Shown here in pieces: positions 26,875 to 35,056 of a stretch of 60,243 nt of DNA. Numbering within the stretch: position 1 is the stretch's first letter; every line of letters starts with the position of its first letter. Under the pieces are notes generated by a model, which made no database searches, had not been told where the DNA came from, and worked only from the letters and a program-made list of their open reading frames with translations. The DNA is from Chloroflexota bacterium (lineage in GTDB: Bacteria; Chloroflexota; Dehalococcoidia; Lucifugimonadales; UBA3495), in contig JADFFS010000003.1 of NCBI GenBank assembly GCA_022568195.1, positions 1-60,243 of the forward strand. Direction: 5' to 3'. A program made the position numbers and the translations under genes.

Positions 26875-27863
26875 TGGGTTACCACCTTACCGCCGGATCC
26901 GTAGGGCGAGTACAAGAAACGGCGGTGGTTCAGCTGGGTTTCCACTAGGGCGGGGCTTAACAGGAATGCCACCGACGCCAGCATCATCAGCACCACCGCC
27001 AGCACATTGAAGGCGACGGGTAGCGATGCCGCGGTGATTATTACCATGACCACGGTGCACAGGGTCAACAGACCGATTTTTATCAGCCGAGGCCCGACTC
27101 TCAAAAATACCCCGGTGGTCACAGCCAGGGCCACGAAGATTAAAGCGCGATCCGTATCGGTTTCCTGCATCCGCTCCCGGAGTTCCCTCCACGGTCCACC
27201 GTGCCAGTTGAGGAAAAGCGCCCAGGAGGTGAGGAAGGGGAACGGCAGAGCAGTCAACGAAGCCAGCAGCCAGTCCCGCCGCACCACATTTGAGACCACG
27301 TTGAAGACCAACCACATGGAGAACGGGACATAGCCGGTCAGCAAGAAGACTAGGACCAAATTAAAGGGTAGCTCACCGGTGGTGACCAGGGTCCAGCCGC
27401 CGTAGCTCAAAGTAATCAAAGCCAGCAGCCAGGATAGGATCGGAGCAGCCAAAGTGTAACCAAGCCAGGAATAGGACCACTTGCTGGGGTGCCCCGCCCG
27501 CCAGTTTCTCCAGGTTACCAGGGTCAGGCCAATCAGCAGCAACCCTACAAGGAAGTAGCTACTCCACAGGTGCAGGGCGAACAGGGAGGCCAGCACAAAA
27601 TGGGGCACCATCGCCAGCAGCACGTCCCGCCAAACGCCGGGGCTGTGGACCGCGTACAAGCTTCTGGCTACGGTCTGTGGGGCGCCCATCTCCCGGATGG
27701 CCAGGTCCAGTGCGGCTTCCCGGTCCATCCCCTCGGTTTCCAGATCGGCAGCTTTATCTTCCAGGTGGGCCCTAACCTCCTGGATGATGTCCTGCTCCTG
27801 GCCCGGGTCCAGGTGGAGCCGGCGGGACAGGGTCAGCAGATAATCGATGAGCTGAGCGGCCAT
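26853..27863 (-). CDS. HAAS-domain integral membrane protein
   Basis: The 336-residue protein starts with a helical HAAS/permease-prefix domain (LTLSRRLHLDPGQEQDIIQEVRAHLEDKA, about residues 10-38, and AALDLAIREMGAP). About seven or eight membrane segments follow. HAAS proteins are often encoded beside a PadR regulator and modulate membrane functions. Here padR is directly upstream on the same strand with 20 bases between. The exact role is unknown. Confidence 0.78.
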   Translation of the reverse strand: MAAQLIDYLLTLSRRLHLDPGQEQDIIQEVRAHLEDKAADLETEGMDREAALDLAIREMGAPQTVARSLYAVHSPGVWRDVLLAMVPHFVLASLFALHLWSSYFLVGLLLIGLTLVTWRNWRAGHPSKWSYSWLGYTLAAPILSWLLALITLSYGGWTLVTTGELPFNLVLVFLLTGYVPFSMWLVFNVVSNVVRRDWLLASLTALPFPFLTSWALFLNWHGGPWRELRERMQETDTDRALIFVALAVTTGVFLRVGPRLIKIGLLTLCTVVMVIITAASLPVAFNVLAVVLMMLASVAFLLSPALVETQLNHRRFLYSPYGSGGKVVTHWFANAT

Positions 27864-27883
27864 AGCTTCTCTTCAGAGGACGC

Positions 27884-28216
27884 CTATGTTTCGTGCAACA
27901 TTACCGAGTTCATGGCTTGGCTGAACCGCCGCCACTCGCTGAGCCTGTCCGCTAAGGCCTGCCTCCCCTTGGCGGTGATCTGGTAGTAGCGGCGGCGGAC
28001 CCCATTGGGAGTGTCCTGCCAACTGCCTTCCACCAGCTTGTCCCGCTCCAGACGATGGAGGGCCGGGTACATGGTTCCCTCTTTGAAGGCGAAGTATCCG
28101 CTGCTGCGCCGGTCGACCTCTTTGGCCAACTGGTAGCCGTACATCGGCTCCGCTTCCATCAGAACCAAGAGAAGGGTTTCGGTGTTGCCTTTAAGGAGTT
28201 CTGCCTGGTGCATCAC
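27884..28216 (-). CDS. PadR-family transcriptional regulator
   Basis: The 110-residue protein is a short PadR with winged helix LLKGNTETLLLVLMEAEPMYGYQLAKEV, FKEGTMYPALHRLERDKLVEGSW and GVRRRYYQITAKGRQAL, followed by a short helix. It probably represses its own promoter and the HAAS gene behind it. The ligand is unknown. Confidence 0.92.
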   Translation of the reverse strand: MMHQAELLKGNTETLLLVLMEAEPMYGYQLAKEVDRRSSGYFAFKEGTMYPALHRLERDKLVEGSWQDTPNGVRRRYYQITAKGRQALADRLSEWRRFSQAMNSVMLHET

Positions 28217-28247
28217 TCACGGTTAACCGAGGCAGGATAGACATATT

Positions 28248-28276
28248 ATTGTAGCCACGGGCGTGTGGAGGGTCAA
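28248..28276 (-). promoter_or_regulatory. Promoter of the padR-HAAS-degV transcript
   Basis: On the minus strand TTGACC (28271-28276) and TACAAT (28248-28253) are exactly 17 bases apart, about 30 bases before the padR start. Confidence 0.6.
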
Positions 28277-28333
28277 GGCGGATCTCCCACCTGCACTATG
28301 CCAAGGATCTCTCTTCTTGAGACAGGGACCGGC

Positions 28334-28609
28334 TCAAATGCCCCTGCTCAAAAGATTACGGATAAAGGCGAGTACTATGATCGCTACCATCGGGCTCAGG
28401 TCCAGCATGCCGATAGTCGGCAGCACCCGCCGGAGCGGGCCCACCATCGGTTCAGTTACCTGGGCCAGCAGGTTGTTAATGGTAATCAGCACCGGATGGG
28501 GTCTTTCCCCTAGCATCGGAATAACGAAGGAGAGAATCGCCCGTCCTACAATGGCAAATATGAACAGTAGCAACACCCTGTCGAGCAGCCCAAGTAGAAA
28601 CTCCAGCAT
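28334..28609 (-). CDS. YggT family membrane protein
   Basis: A 91-residue protein with two hydrophobic regions of the YggT type, including LLLFIFAIVGRAILSFVIPML and DLSPMVAIIVLAFIRNLL. The family is often encoded next to proC, as here (13 bases after the proC stop), and has been linked to envelope or osmotic functions. The PDSP pattern is reduced to DLSP. Confidence 0.85.
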   Translation of the reverse strand: MLEFLLGLLDRVLLLFIFAIVGRAILSFVIPMLGERPHPVLITINNLLAQVTEPMVGPLRRVLPTIGMLDLSPMVAIIVLAFIRNLLSRGI

Positions 28610-28622
28610 AGTAAGGTGACCG

Positions 28623-29426
28623 CTACTGTTGGCCCAGTTGGATGGACTTTTGGTAGGCGGCGTTGACCGCGTCCACGATTGCGGCGGGCACGCCCGCTCG
28701 CTCCAAGACTTGGAGACCCTCAGCGGTGGTGCCCCCTGGGGAAACCACCATGTCTTTCAACTGGGCGGGATGCTGTCCGGTTTCCATCACCAGCTTGGTG
28801 CTGCCGTAGACGGTCTGTAATGCCAGGGTGGTGGCCATGTCCCGGGGCAGGCCCACGTAGACACCGGCGTCGATCAGCGCCTCGATGAATAGAAATACAT
28901 AGGCTGGGCCGCTGGCGCTCAAGGCCGTGGCCATGTCCAGGTACTTCTCATCGTCCACGTACAGTTCCCGGCCCACGGTGGCCAGCACCGACCGGACCAG
29001 GTCCCGCTTATTTTCATCCACCTGCTCGGAGCAGGTCCACAAGCTCATACCCTCGCCGATCTGCGCCGGAGTGTTGGGCATCACCCGCACGATGCTCGGG
29101 TGACCCAGACCTTGGGTCAGGGTTGACATTTTTGCGCCGGCCACGATAGACAAGGCGGTCTGGCCTGGGTCCAACTTCTGATGCAGTTGCTTGAAGACGC
29201 TGGGCAAGTCCTGTGGTTTGATTGCCAGGACCACCAGATCGGCTCCCTGGGCGGCCACTTGGTTGTCTTGATCCGATCGGACACCAAACTGCTGGGTCAG
29301 GTATTCCCGCCGCTCGGCCCTGGGCTCCCCCACGCAAACGTCGCCGCCCCCTGCCAGCCGGGCGTCCAGCACGCCTCGGAGGATGGCCTCAGCCATGATA
29401 CCTCCGCCAATAAACGCTAGCTTCAT
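28623..29426 (-). CDS. proC: Pyrroline-5-carboxylate reductase
   Basis: The 267-residue enzyme makes proline from pyrroline-5-carboxylate using NAD(P)H. The N-terminal KLAFIGGGIMAEAILRG binds the nucleotide, VRVMPNTPAQIGEGMS is the family block near residue 115, and the substrate/proline signature appears in the C-terminal VVSPGGTTAEGLQVLERAG. Length and motifs are normal. It is first of a pair with yggT. Confidence 0.94.
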   Translation of the reverse strand: MKLAFIGGGIMAEAILRGVLDARLAGGGDVCVGEPRAERREYLTQQFGVRSDQDNQVAAQGADLVVLAIKPQDLPSVFKQLHQKLDPGQTALSIVAGAKMSTLTQGLGHPSIVRVMPNTPAQIGEGMSLWTCSEQVDENKRDLVRSVLATVGRELYVDDEKYLDMATALSASGPAYVFLFIEALIDAGVYVGLPRDMATTLALQTVYGSTKLVMETGQHPAQLKDMVVSPGGTTAEGLQVLERAGVPAAIVDAVNAAYQKSIQLGQQ

Positions 29427-29499
29427 AAGACCGGTCCGCCCGTTCTGGAATAGAATCGAATCCCGTGACCGAACTCATTATAGCATCCGGCCAAACCAA

Positions 29500-29544
29500 A
29501 TCCCCCTTTCATCCCCCTTTTAAAAAGGAGGATGAAAGGGGGAT
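29500..29544. repeat. Intergenic palindrome
   Basis: Inverted repeat with arms CCCCCTTTCATCCCCC/TTTT and AAAAGGAGGATGAAAGGGGG with one mismatch, at the 3' end of pdxA and upstream of proC. The low-complexity pyrimidine/purine arms resemble common intergenic repeats of environmental genomes. It could also act as a weak terminator of pdxA. Confidence 0.65.
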
Positions 29545-29594
29545 ATTCATCCTAGGCGAAGATGCCTACAAGCCCAATTCTATCCTGGGCTCGA

Positions 29595-30620
29595 CTAAAA
29601 ATCGGCGAGACCGTTGCCTTGGGCCAGGGCCACGGCCAAACGTATAGCCTCCAGCATGCTGACGGCACTGGCAATGCCCTTGCCGGCTATATCGAAAGCC
29701 GTCCCGTGGTCAACCGAAGTGCGCACGAAGGGCAGGCCCAGGTTGGCCGTAATACTCTCCTCGAAACCGTAGACCTTGACCGGAATGTGTCCCTGGTCGT
29801 GGAACATGGCCAGCACCGCGTCGTAGTTGCCCTGAATCGCCTGATGAAAGACGACGTCGGCGGGGATGGGCCCGACTACGTCGATGCCCCGTTCCCTGGC
29901 CTGGGCCACGGCCGGAGCGATTTCATCGGCTTCTTCGTTGCCCATTAGGCCACCGTCGCTGCCGTGGGGGTTAAGGGCCGCCGCAGCGATTCGGGGATGG
30001 TCGAACCCGTAACCGATGAAGCTGTCGTGGGTCAGTTGCAAGTAGGTCAGAATACGATCTTGCTTGACGTAGTCGCAGGCCAGGCGCAGCGACCGGTGGG
30101 TGGTCAGGTGGATGACCCTCAGGTTTTTGGCCAGGAGCATGGTGGCCACCGTCTCGGCTCCGGAGAGCTCTTGAAGGAGCTCCATGTGTCCAATGGACTG
30201 GTACCCGGCCAGGCTGGCCGCTTCTTTGTTCAGGGGCGCCGTGGCCAGCCCGGCAACCTGACCCGCTATGGCCAGCTCACCAGCCTTGGTTACCCATTCC
30301 ATGGCCGCTTTGCCGCAAGCCGGGCTGATCTTCCCAACGGTGATGTCTTCCGGGTTGAGGTTCCGGATATCCAGGACATCGACCTGTTCGGGGTCCCAGC
30401 CGGCGCTGTTTGGGCCGTCTACCTCATTTACCCGCAGGGGCACGCCGGTAATCTCCACCGCCCGCTGTATGGCATAAAGATTGCCCACCACCAGAGCGCG
30501 GCAGGAGGTATGGACCCTGGGGTCTGCCAGGGCTTTGACCACCACCTCCGGTCCGATGCCGCAAGGGTCCCCCATGGTAATGGCGATAGTAGGTCTTAGA
30601 TCGGGGACTCCAGTACCCAT
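29595..30620 (-). CDS. pdxA: 4-hydroxythreonine-4-phosphate dehydrogenase
   Basis: The 341-residue protein has the PdxA signatures: TIAITMGDPCGIGPEVVVKAL at the N-terminus, ATAPLNKEAASLAGY near residue 145, and AMFHDQGHIPVKVYGFEESITANLGLPFVRTSVDHGTAFDIAGKG near 270-310. Its zinc-binding histidines are present. It oxidises 4-phosphohydroxy-L-threonine in the DXP-independent pathway of vitamin B6 synthesis. Some PdxA2 relatives act in sugar acid catabolism, and no pdxJ is seen nearby, so the B6 role is likely but not certain. A TATAAT (30696-30701, minus strand) may be its -10. Confidence 0.9.
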   Translation of the reverse strand: MGTGVPDLRPTIAITMGDPCGIGPEVVVKALADPRVHTSCRALVVGNLYAIQRAVEITGVPLRVNEVDGPNSAGWDPEQVDVLDIRNLNPEDITVGKISPACGKAAMEWVTKAGELAIAGQVAGLATAPLNKEAASLAGYQSIGHMELLQELSGAETVATMLLAKNLRVIHLTTHRSLRLACDYVKQDRILTYLQLTHDSFIGYGFDHPRIAAAALNPHGSDGGLMGNEEADEIAPAVAQARERGIDVVGPIPADVVFHQAIQGNYDAVLAMFHDQGHIPVKVYGFEESITANLGLPFVRTSVDHGTAFDIAGKGIASAVSMLEAIRLAVALAQGNGLADF

Positions 30621-30715
30621 GAATTTAGGCCTCCTGACAACTGGACATTATGTGGGATAATCTGCTTGAATGGACATGTCCTAGGAATTGCGGAGATTAT
30701 AGCACGCCGAATGGA

Positions 30716-30854
30716 GAAGCCCCCGGGACCAGCCGGGGGCTTCAGAGAGGAGGGAACAGGTAGGCGCATTCACTGTCACCTACGAGGCAAATAATGCCTG
30801 TACCGATGGGCGACCCCAACCAGCCTCACACACACGCACCTGCCTGCTCCCTCC
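30716..30854. ncRNA. Candidate structured RNA or large hairpin between nrdJ and pdxA
   Basis: In the gene-free gap 30621-30914 two structures are visible. One is the hairpin GAAGCCCCCGG/CCGGGGGCTTC (30716-30743). The other is a long stem: GGAGGGAACAGGTAGGCG (30749-30766) pairs with CGCACCTGCCTGCTCCCTCC (30835-30854) along about 18 positions with one mismatch and a few wobbles. A small AGGCA/TGCCT hairpin lies inside. Strand is not determined. It could be an RNA gene, the 3' structure of nrdJ mRNA, or a repeat. I could not match it to 6S, SRP, RNase P or a riboswitch. Confidence 0.35.
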
Positions 30855-30914
30855 GGACTTTCAGATTACCGGGCCGGCCAGACCTTCCGGCGCCACCTAC
30901 CTCTTGCCACGCAC

Positions 30915-33329
30915 CTACTCACACTTGTTCCAGCCGCAGGAGACGCACATCAAGCATCCCTCTTGAAAGATAACCGGAGTGTTACAGTCGGGACACTTCC
31001 GGCTCGGCTGGTAGCCGTTGCCATTGGTACCGGCATTGCCCATCAGCTTCATTTGCACCCCGTTACCCTCCCCCTTTTCCACGGCCTTGGCCTCCCGGCC
31101 GGAATGCCGCTCCAGGGCCAGGGCCACCGCGTCGGGGCTGGACCGGACCAGAGTCCCCTCGTCCCATGCCGGACAGCACGTAATGCCCCGTAGCTGTTCG
31201 ATGACGATCTTGGGGTCGATGCCCGAGCGCAAGGCCAGGGAAACCAGGCGGGAAATAGCCTCCAACTGGGCCGAATCGCAGCCTCCGGCCTTGCCCAGGG
31301 TGCCGAACAGTTCGAAGGGCTTGTTTTCTTCGTCGAAGTTGATGGTCACGTACATGTTGCCGTGGCCGGTGCGCACCCTTTCGGTAACTCCGGCGATGGA
31401 CTGGGGCCGCTGACGCGGCCTCTGGTAGGGGGCGGTGTCAACACCTACCGCGATTAGCTCCCCGGAAAGGGCATCCTCCGCACCGGCGGCGCCGGTCTCT
31501 CCTGTGCTTAGCACCTGCCCGGCCTTGCTGCCATCCCGGTATACGGTGATGCCTTTGCAGCCCTCTTCGTAGGCCAGCATGTAGGCTTGGGCCACGTCTT
31601 GCACCGTGGCAGTGTGCGGGAAGTTGATGGTCTTGGAAACCGAGTTGTCGGTGTATTTTTGGAAAGCCGCTTGCATACGCACATGCCACCGAGGGGAAAT
31701 GTCATGGGAAGTGCGGAACACCTCTTGTACCCAAGCCGGCACCCCCAAGTCCGCGCTCAACAGGGACAGGCTGCCCTTCTCAGCCAGTTGCTCCATCAAC
31801 TGGTCGGAATAGAAGCCTTCGTGCTTGGCCACGGCCTCGAAATAGGGGTTGCCTTCCACCAAACGGGTGTTGTCCATCACGTTGCGGACGTAGCTCAAAG
31901 CGAACAGTGGCTCGATACCGCTGGAGGCTCCCGCGATAATGCTGATGGTCCCTGTGGGTGCAATAGTGGTGGGAGCGGAGTTGCGCATTTTGCGCTGTGT
32001 ACCCGCTCGGTTATAAATGCTCCCCTCCCAGGCCGGGAACACCCCCCGCTCTTCGGCTAGCTGGCCCGACGCCGAGTCGGTCTCTTCCTTGATGCGGCCC
32101 ATAACCTGCTCGGCCACAGCCAGGGCTTCCTCGGAGTCGTACTTGACGCCCAATTGAATCAGCAGGTCGGAGAAGCCCATCACCCCCAGCCCGATGCGGC
32201 GGGTCTTTTTGCTCATCTCCTCGATTTCCGGGATGGGGTAGCGGTTCATGTCGATGACGTTGTCCAGCATGTGGACCGTGGTGCGTACAACCTCGGCCAA
32301 CCGGTCCCAATCGATGCTGACCGTTTGACCGGTGTAGCGGACCATTCGGGCCAGGTTGATCGACGCCAGGTTGCACGATTCGTAAGGCAACAACGGTTGC
32401 TCGCCACACGGATTGGTGCTCTCGATCTCGCCTAGTTGCGGGTTTGGGTTATCCCGGTTGATCAGGTCCAAGAAGACCAGTCCCGGGTCCCCCGTCTTCC
32501 AGGCCATCTCAACCAACTGCTCAAAAACCTCGGCGGCGTTGAGTTGACCGGTAATTTTGCCTGTGCGGGGGTTGACCAAGTCATAATCCTCTTTCGACTT
32601 GACTTTCTGCATGAAATCCGAGTCCACCGCCACCGAGATATTGAAGTTGATCAGGCTCACTCCGTCCTCTTTGGAGTGGATAAAGGTTAGTATGTCGGGG
32701 TGGGTGACACTGAGAATAGCCATGTTGGCGCCGCGCCGGGTACCGCCCTGCTTGACCACGTCGGTGGCGGTGTCGAAGGCCCGGATGAAGCTGACCGGCC
32801 CGCTGGCGATCCCCCCGGTGGAGCCCACCACGTCTCCCGAAGGCCGCAGCCGGCTGAATGAAAAGCCGGTGCCGCCACCGCTCTTGTGGATCAGCGCCGT
32901 CTGCTTCACCTTGTCGAAGATGGAGTCCAAGGCGTCCTCCACCGGTAAAACGAAACAGGCTGAAAGCTGCTGCAGCTCCCGTCCGGCGTTCATCAATGTG
33001 GGCGAGTTGGGCAAGACTTCCAGCCGCCGCATGGCGCCGTAAAACTCGTCCTCGGTAGCCTGGCGGTCCTCTTCGGAAGCCCCGTAGCTCAGGTCGGCCT
33101 GGGACAGGTTGATGGCCACCCGGCGGAACATGCCGTCGGGTTCCTCCAGGACGTTGCCTTCCCGGTCCCTGGACAGGTACCGGCGTTCCAGAACCACTTT
33201 GGCGTTGTCAGTCAGTTCGGTGGAACGGTCGTTGTTTTTGTGTGCGATTCCCGCGTCCACCAGCGCCGCCGTAATCCGCCGCTGGGTGCCCGCGGTTGAT
33301 GAAACCGCATCCTGGTTTGCAAAGGTCAT
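30915..33329 (-). CDS. nrdJ: Adenosylcobalamin-dependent (class II) ribonucleotide reductase
   Basis: The 804-residue enzyme makes deoxyribonucleotides from ribonucleoside diphosphates using B12, without need of oxygen. Family landmarks include NSPTLMNAGRELQQLSACFVLPVED, the radical/active-site motif NPCGEQPLLPYESCNLASINL, and NSVSKTINFPHTATVQDV. A TSCPD-type segment near the C-terminus is followed by a Cys-rich end (CPDCNTP..., CLMCVSCGWNKCE) that reduces the active site. I chose the start at 33329 because GAGGAGG precedes it; an in-frame ATG at 33395 would add 22 non-conserved residues. nrdR follows upstream, consistent with control by NrdR. Confidence 0.94.
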   Translation of the reverse strand: MTFANQDAVSSTAGTQRRITAALVDAGIAHKNNDRSTELTDNAKVVLERRYLSRDREGNVLEEPDGMFRRVAINLSQADLSYGASEEDRQATEDEFYGAMRRLEVLPNSPTLMNAGRELQQLSACFVLPVEDALDSIFDKVKQTALIHKSGGGTGFSFSRLRPSGDVVGSTGGIASGPVSFIRAFDTATDVVKQGGTRRGANMAILSVTHPDILTFIHSKEDGVSLINFNISVAVDSDFMQKVKSKEDYDLVNPRTGKITGQLNAAEVFEQLVEMAWKTGDPGLVFLDLINRDNPNPQLGEIESTNPCGEQPLLPYESCNLASINLARMVRYTGQTVSIDWDRLAEVVRTTVHMLDNVIDMNRYPIPEIEEMSKKTRRIGLGVMGFSDLLIQLGVKYDSEEALAVAEQVMGRIKEETDSASGQLAEERGVFPAWEGSIYNRAGTQRKMRNSAPTTIAPTGTISIIAGASSGIEPLFALSYVRNVMDNTRLVEGNPYFEAVAKHEGFYSDQLMEQLAEKGSLSLLSADLGVPAWVQEVFRTSHDISPRWHVRMQAAFQKYTDNSVSKTINFPHTATVQDVAQAYMLAYEEGCKGITVYRDGSKAGQVLSTGETGAAGAEDALSGELIAVGVDTAPYQRPRQRPQSIAGVTERVRTGHGNMYVTINFDEENKPFELFGTLGKAGGCDSAQLEAISRLVSLALRSGIDPKIVIEQLRGITCCPAWDEGTLVRSSPDAVALALERHSGREAKAVEKGEGNGVQMKLMGNAGTNGNGYQPSRKCPDCNTPVIFQEGCLMCVSCGWNKCE

Positions 33330-33423
33330 GCCCGGCCTCCTCGGTGACAACGGGACCCCTCGCCCCGCAGTTGCTTCTTTAATCGGTGTTTCCACTGTTT
33401 TATCAGATACCCAGCATTCTTTC

Positions 33424-33463
33424 CCCGCTCCCCTGTCAGCGGGCTTCTCACGGACACAGCCCG
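33424..33463 (-). promoter_or_regulatory. Competing hairpins in the nrdJ leader
   Basis: Two hairpins of six base pairs share four bases and cannot form together: CCCGCT/AGCGGG (33424-33443) and CGGGCT/AGCCCG (33440-33463). They lie about 95-135 bases before the nrdJ start in a leader of about 290 bases. No cobalamin riboswitch consensus was recognised. An attenuator is possible. Confidence 0.35.
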
Positions 33464-33615
33464 AGCAGGTGAGGAAGCAAGAGGTGAATTGCGGTGTCTG
33501 ATGAAGTCGGCAAGCCCCGGTCGGCGATGGTCTTAAACCTTGTTAAACCCTTTGATCACCGCCGGTGTGGAGCGTTCCTAATAGGGTTCCAAACTATTTT
33601 TAAATTAATGGTTCA

Positions 33616-33655
33616 ATACCACATACGGTATAGGTATTTAGTATGACCACAACAA
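33616..33655 (-). promoter_or_regulatory. nrdJ promoter with inverted repeat
   Basis: On the minus strand TTGTTG (33650-33655) and TATACC (33627-33632) are 17 bases apart. The inverted repeat ATACC-N6-GGTAT (33616-33631) overlaps the -10, a position suited to a repressor such as NrdR. It differs from the clearer NrdR-like boxes at nrdR. The rest of the gap 33330-33778 shows only the leader hairpins. Confidence 0.4.
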
Positions 33656-33778
33656 ATAGTAGGCGGATTTTACATGGGAGTACCGGGAAAGTCAATAGCA
33701 CCGGGGACCGATTATCGGTGGGTATTGGAGAATTGGGGGGTTGAGGCCGGGTCTGAATTTATGGCCGCAATGACCGGC

Positions 33779-34015
33779 CTAATCGTCGTCGACTACGCCC
33801 ATCCAGCAGGTTACCAGGCTGGCACGAACCCCTTGGTCGATCTCCGCTTGCATCTCGGCGATCCGGTTCAGGGGGGCCGTTTCAATACTTGATTGGTTCA
33901 ACAGGGCTGTCGTGGGGACCGACTCCCGGAGCAACTGGTTTTCCAGGTCGTGAACCCGGTTGTTGATGGCCAGCAACCTGGCGAGCGTGGGGTACTGAAG
34001 GCTATCGTTCATCAT
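33779..34015 (-). CDS. Small protein coupled to nrdR, unknown function
   Basis: The 78-residue product (MMNDSLQYPTLARLLAINNRVHDLENQLLRES...) is helical and soluble. Its start overlaps the last 14 bases of nrdR, which suggests translational coupling. A reading frame on the opposite strand in the same place was judged a shadow. I do not recognise the family. It precedes nrdJ in the direction of transcription but is separated from it by a promoter. Confidence 0.5.
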   Translation of the reverse strand: MMNDSLQYPTLARLLAINNRVHDLENQLLRESVPTTALLNQSSIETAPLNRIAEMQAEIDQGVRASLVTCWMGVVDDD

Positions 34016-34619
34016 CGTTGCTGTTCTCCTCTTTGTCGCCAGGCTGCTCTTTGCTGTTATTGGCGCCGTCGCTGCTGATCCTGCCGGGGCGTAACTGGGG
34101 AGCGGGGGAGACCCGCCGACGCCGGCGCAGCGCCCGGGGAGCCGGCGCGTCTTCTAACAAAGGTATCTGGGTGTTATCCTCTCGGAGGTCCCGCACCGCC
34201 CGCTCGAAACTCTCGATATCTTGAAAGTCCCGGTACACGCTGGCCCACCGGATGTAGGCCACCCGGTCCAGGTTGCGCAGCCGGTCCATGACCATGGTGC
34301 CCAACTTGGAGGTCGGAACCTCCACCTGGCCTTGGTGCTGGAGCTCGGCTTCGATGTCTTCTACTAATTTTTCAATGGTCCTGGAGGAAATAGGCCGCTT
34401 GGTGCAAGCTTTGCGTATGCCGCTGATAAGCTTCTCCCGGTTGAACTCTTCCCGCCGGTTGTCCTGCTTGACCACCATTAGGCCCGTGATTTGTATGCGC
34501 TCATAGGTTGTAAACCGGAGGCCGCAACGGCGGCACTCCCGGCGGCGCCGGATCCCGTTCTCCACTTCCCGGGAATCGGTCACTTTAGAATCGTCGAAGG
34601 CGCAATAGGGGCAACGCAT
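34002..34619 (-). CDS. nrdR: Transcriptional repressor NrdR
   Basis: NrdR controls ribonucleotide reductase genes and binds nucleotides. The N-terminal zinc ribbon has two CxxC pairs (MRCPYCAFDDSKV and RRECRRCGLRFTTYER). The ATP-cone domain starts near residue 48 and includes VVKQDNRREEFNREKLISGIRKACTKRPIS. At 205 residues it is longer than the usual 150-160 because of a basic and polar tail (APRALRRRRRVSPAPQLRPGRISSDG...), whose function is unknown. Its promoter carries two palindromes that look like NrdR boxes. Confidence 0.93.
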   Translation of the reverse strand: MRCPYCAFDDSKVTDSREVENGIRRRRECRRCGLRFTTYERIQITGLMVVKQDNRREEFNREKLISGIRKACTKRPISSRTIEKLVEDIEAELQHQGQVEVPTSKLGTMVMDRLRNLDRVAYIRWASVYRDFQDIESFERAVRDLREDNTQIPLLEDAPAPRALRRRRRVSPAPQLRPGRISSDGANNSKEQPGDKEENSNDDER

Positions 34620-34665
34620 AAATACTGCTAAAAGTTTTAAAATTGTTTCGAAATGTTTTAAAAAT

Positions 34666-34744
34666 ACTACATGCTGTGTAGTGATTATGTTAAACTACAA
34701 CCGGTAGTAGTCTGAATTGTATACTGCCACCCAGGTAAAGTCAA
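34666..34744 (-). promoter_or_regulatory. nrdR promoter with two NrdR-box-like palindromes
   Basis: On the minus strand TTGACT (34739-34744) and TACAAT (34716-34721) are 17 bases apart. Two palindromes follow: ACTACAACCGGTAGTAGT (34694-34711) at the transcript start, and ACTACATGCTGTGTAGT (34666-34682) about 28 bases further. Their paired arrangement is like NrdR sites, although spacing and core differ from the best-known consensus. The rest of the gap 34620-35056 holds only hairpins. Confidence 0.6.
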
Positions 34745-34846
34745 TAGAAAACCGCCTACATCAGGGCCTGCGGGCGGCGTATTCCTTCATCCGAAGGTCT
34801 TGGCAGGGGTCTCTGGCTCAATGCCACGGCGTGGAAGTTGGAGAGG

Positions 34847-34882
34847 ACAAAAGAAGAGGCCGCCCCTCAACGGGACGGCCTC
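34847..34882 (-). terminator. Terminator downstream of ftsZ
   Basis: Minus-strand stem GAGGCCGTCCC pairs with GGGGCGGCCTC (34856-34882), followed by TTCTTTTG. It lies about 175 bases after the ftsZ stop. A second hairpin with perfect 10-base arms TTGCAGCTTC/GAAGCTGCAA is at 34983-35015, without a T-run. Confidence 0.75.
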
Positions 34883-35056
34883 AAGATGGTTCTCGGCGCC
34901 TGATTGCCTGATTGTATGTGGTACCGGATAACGGGTAGTAGTGCTGCTAGGGCTCCGAGAATATTACTCGCTGACTACATTATTGCAGCTTCACCAGGAA
35001 TTGGCGAAGCTGCAACGATACCAATTTGAGCGACTTTTTGCAGCAGAGATCCTCCC

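Noticed and set aside
30749-30854. 6S, SRP or RNase P RNA
   Set aside because: A GAAAGTCCGG-like string beside the stem suggested RNase P and SRP, but the element is too short for RNase P and lacks the SRP loop sequence. The 6S bubble could not be confirmed.
33330-33620. Cobalamin riboswitch upstream of nrdJ
   Set aside because: Expected from biology, but I did not find the conserved GCCACTG and B12-box sequences.
33674-33892. 72-residue reading frame on the plus strand
   Set aside because: It is antisense to the more plausible nrdR-coupled ORF, has no ribosome site, and its composition reads as a shadow.
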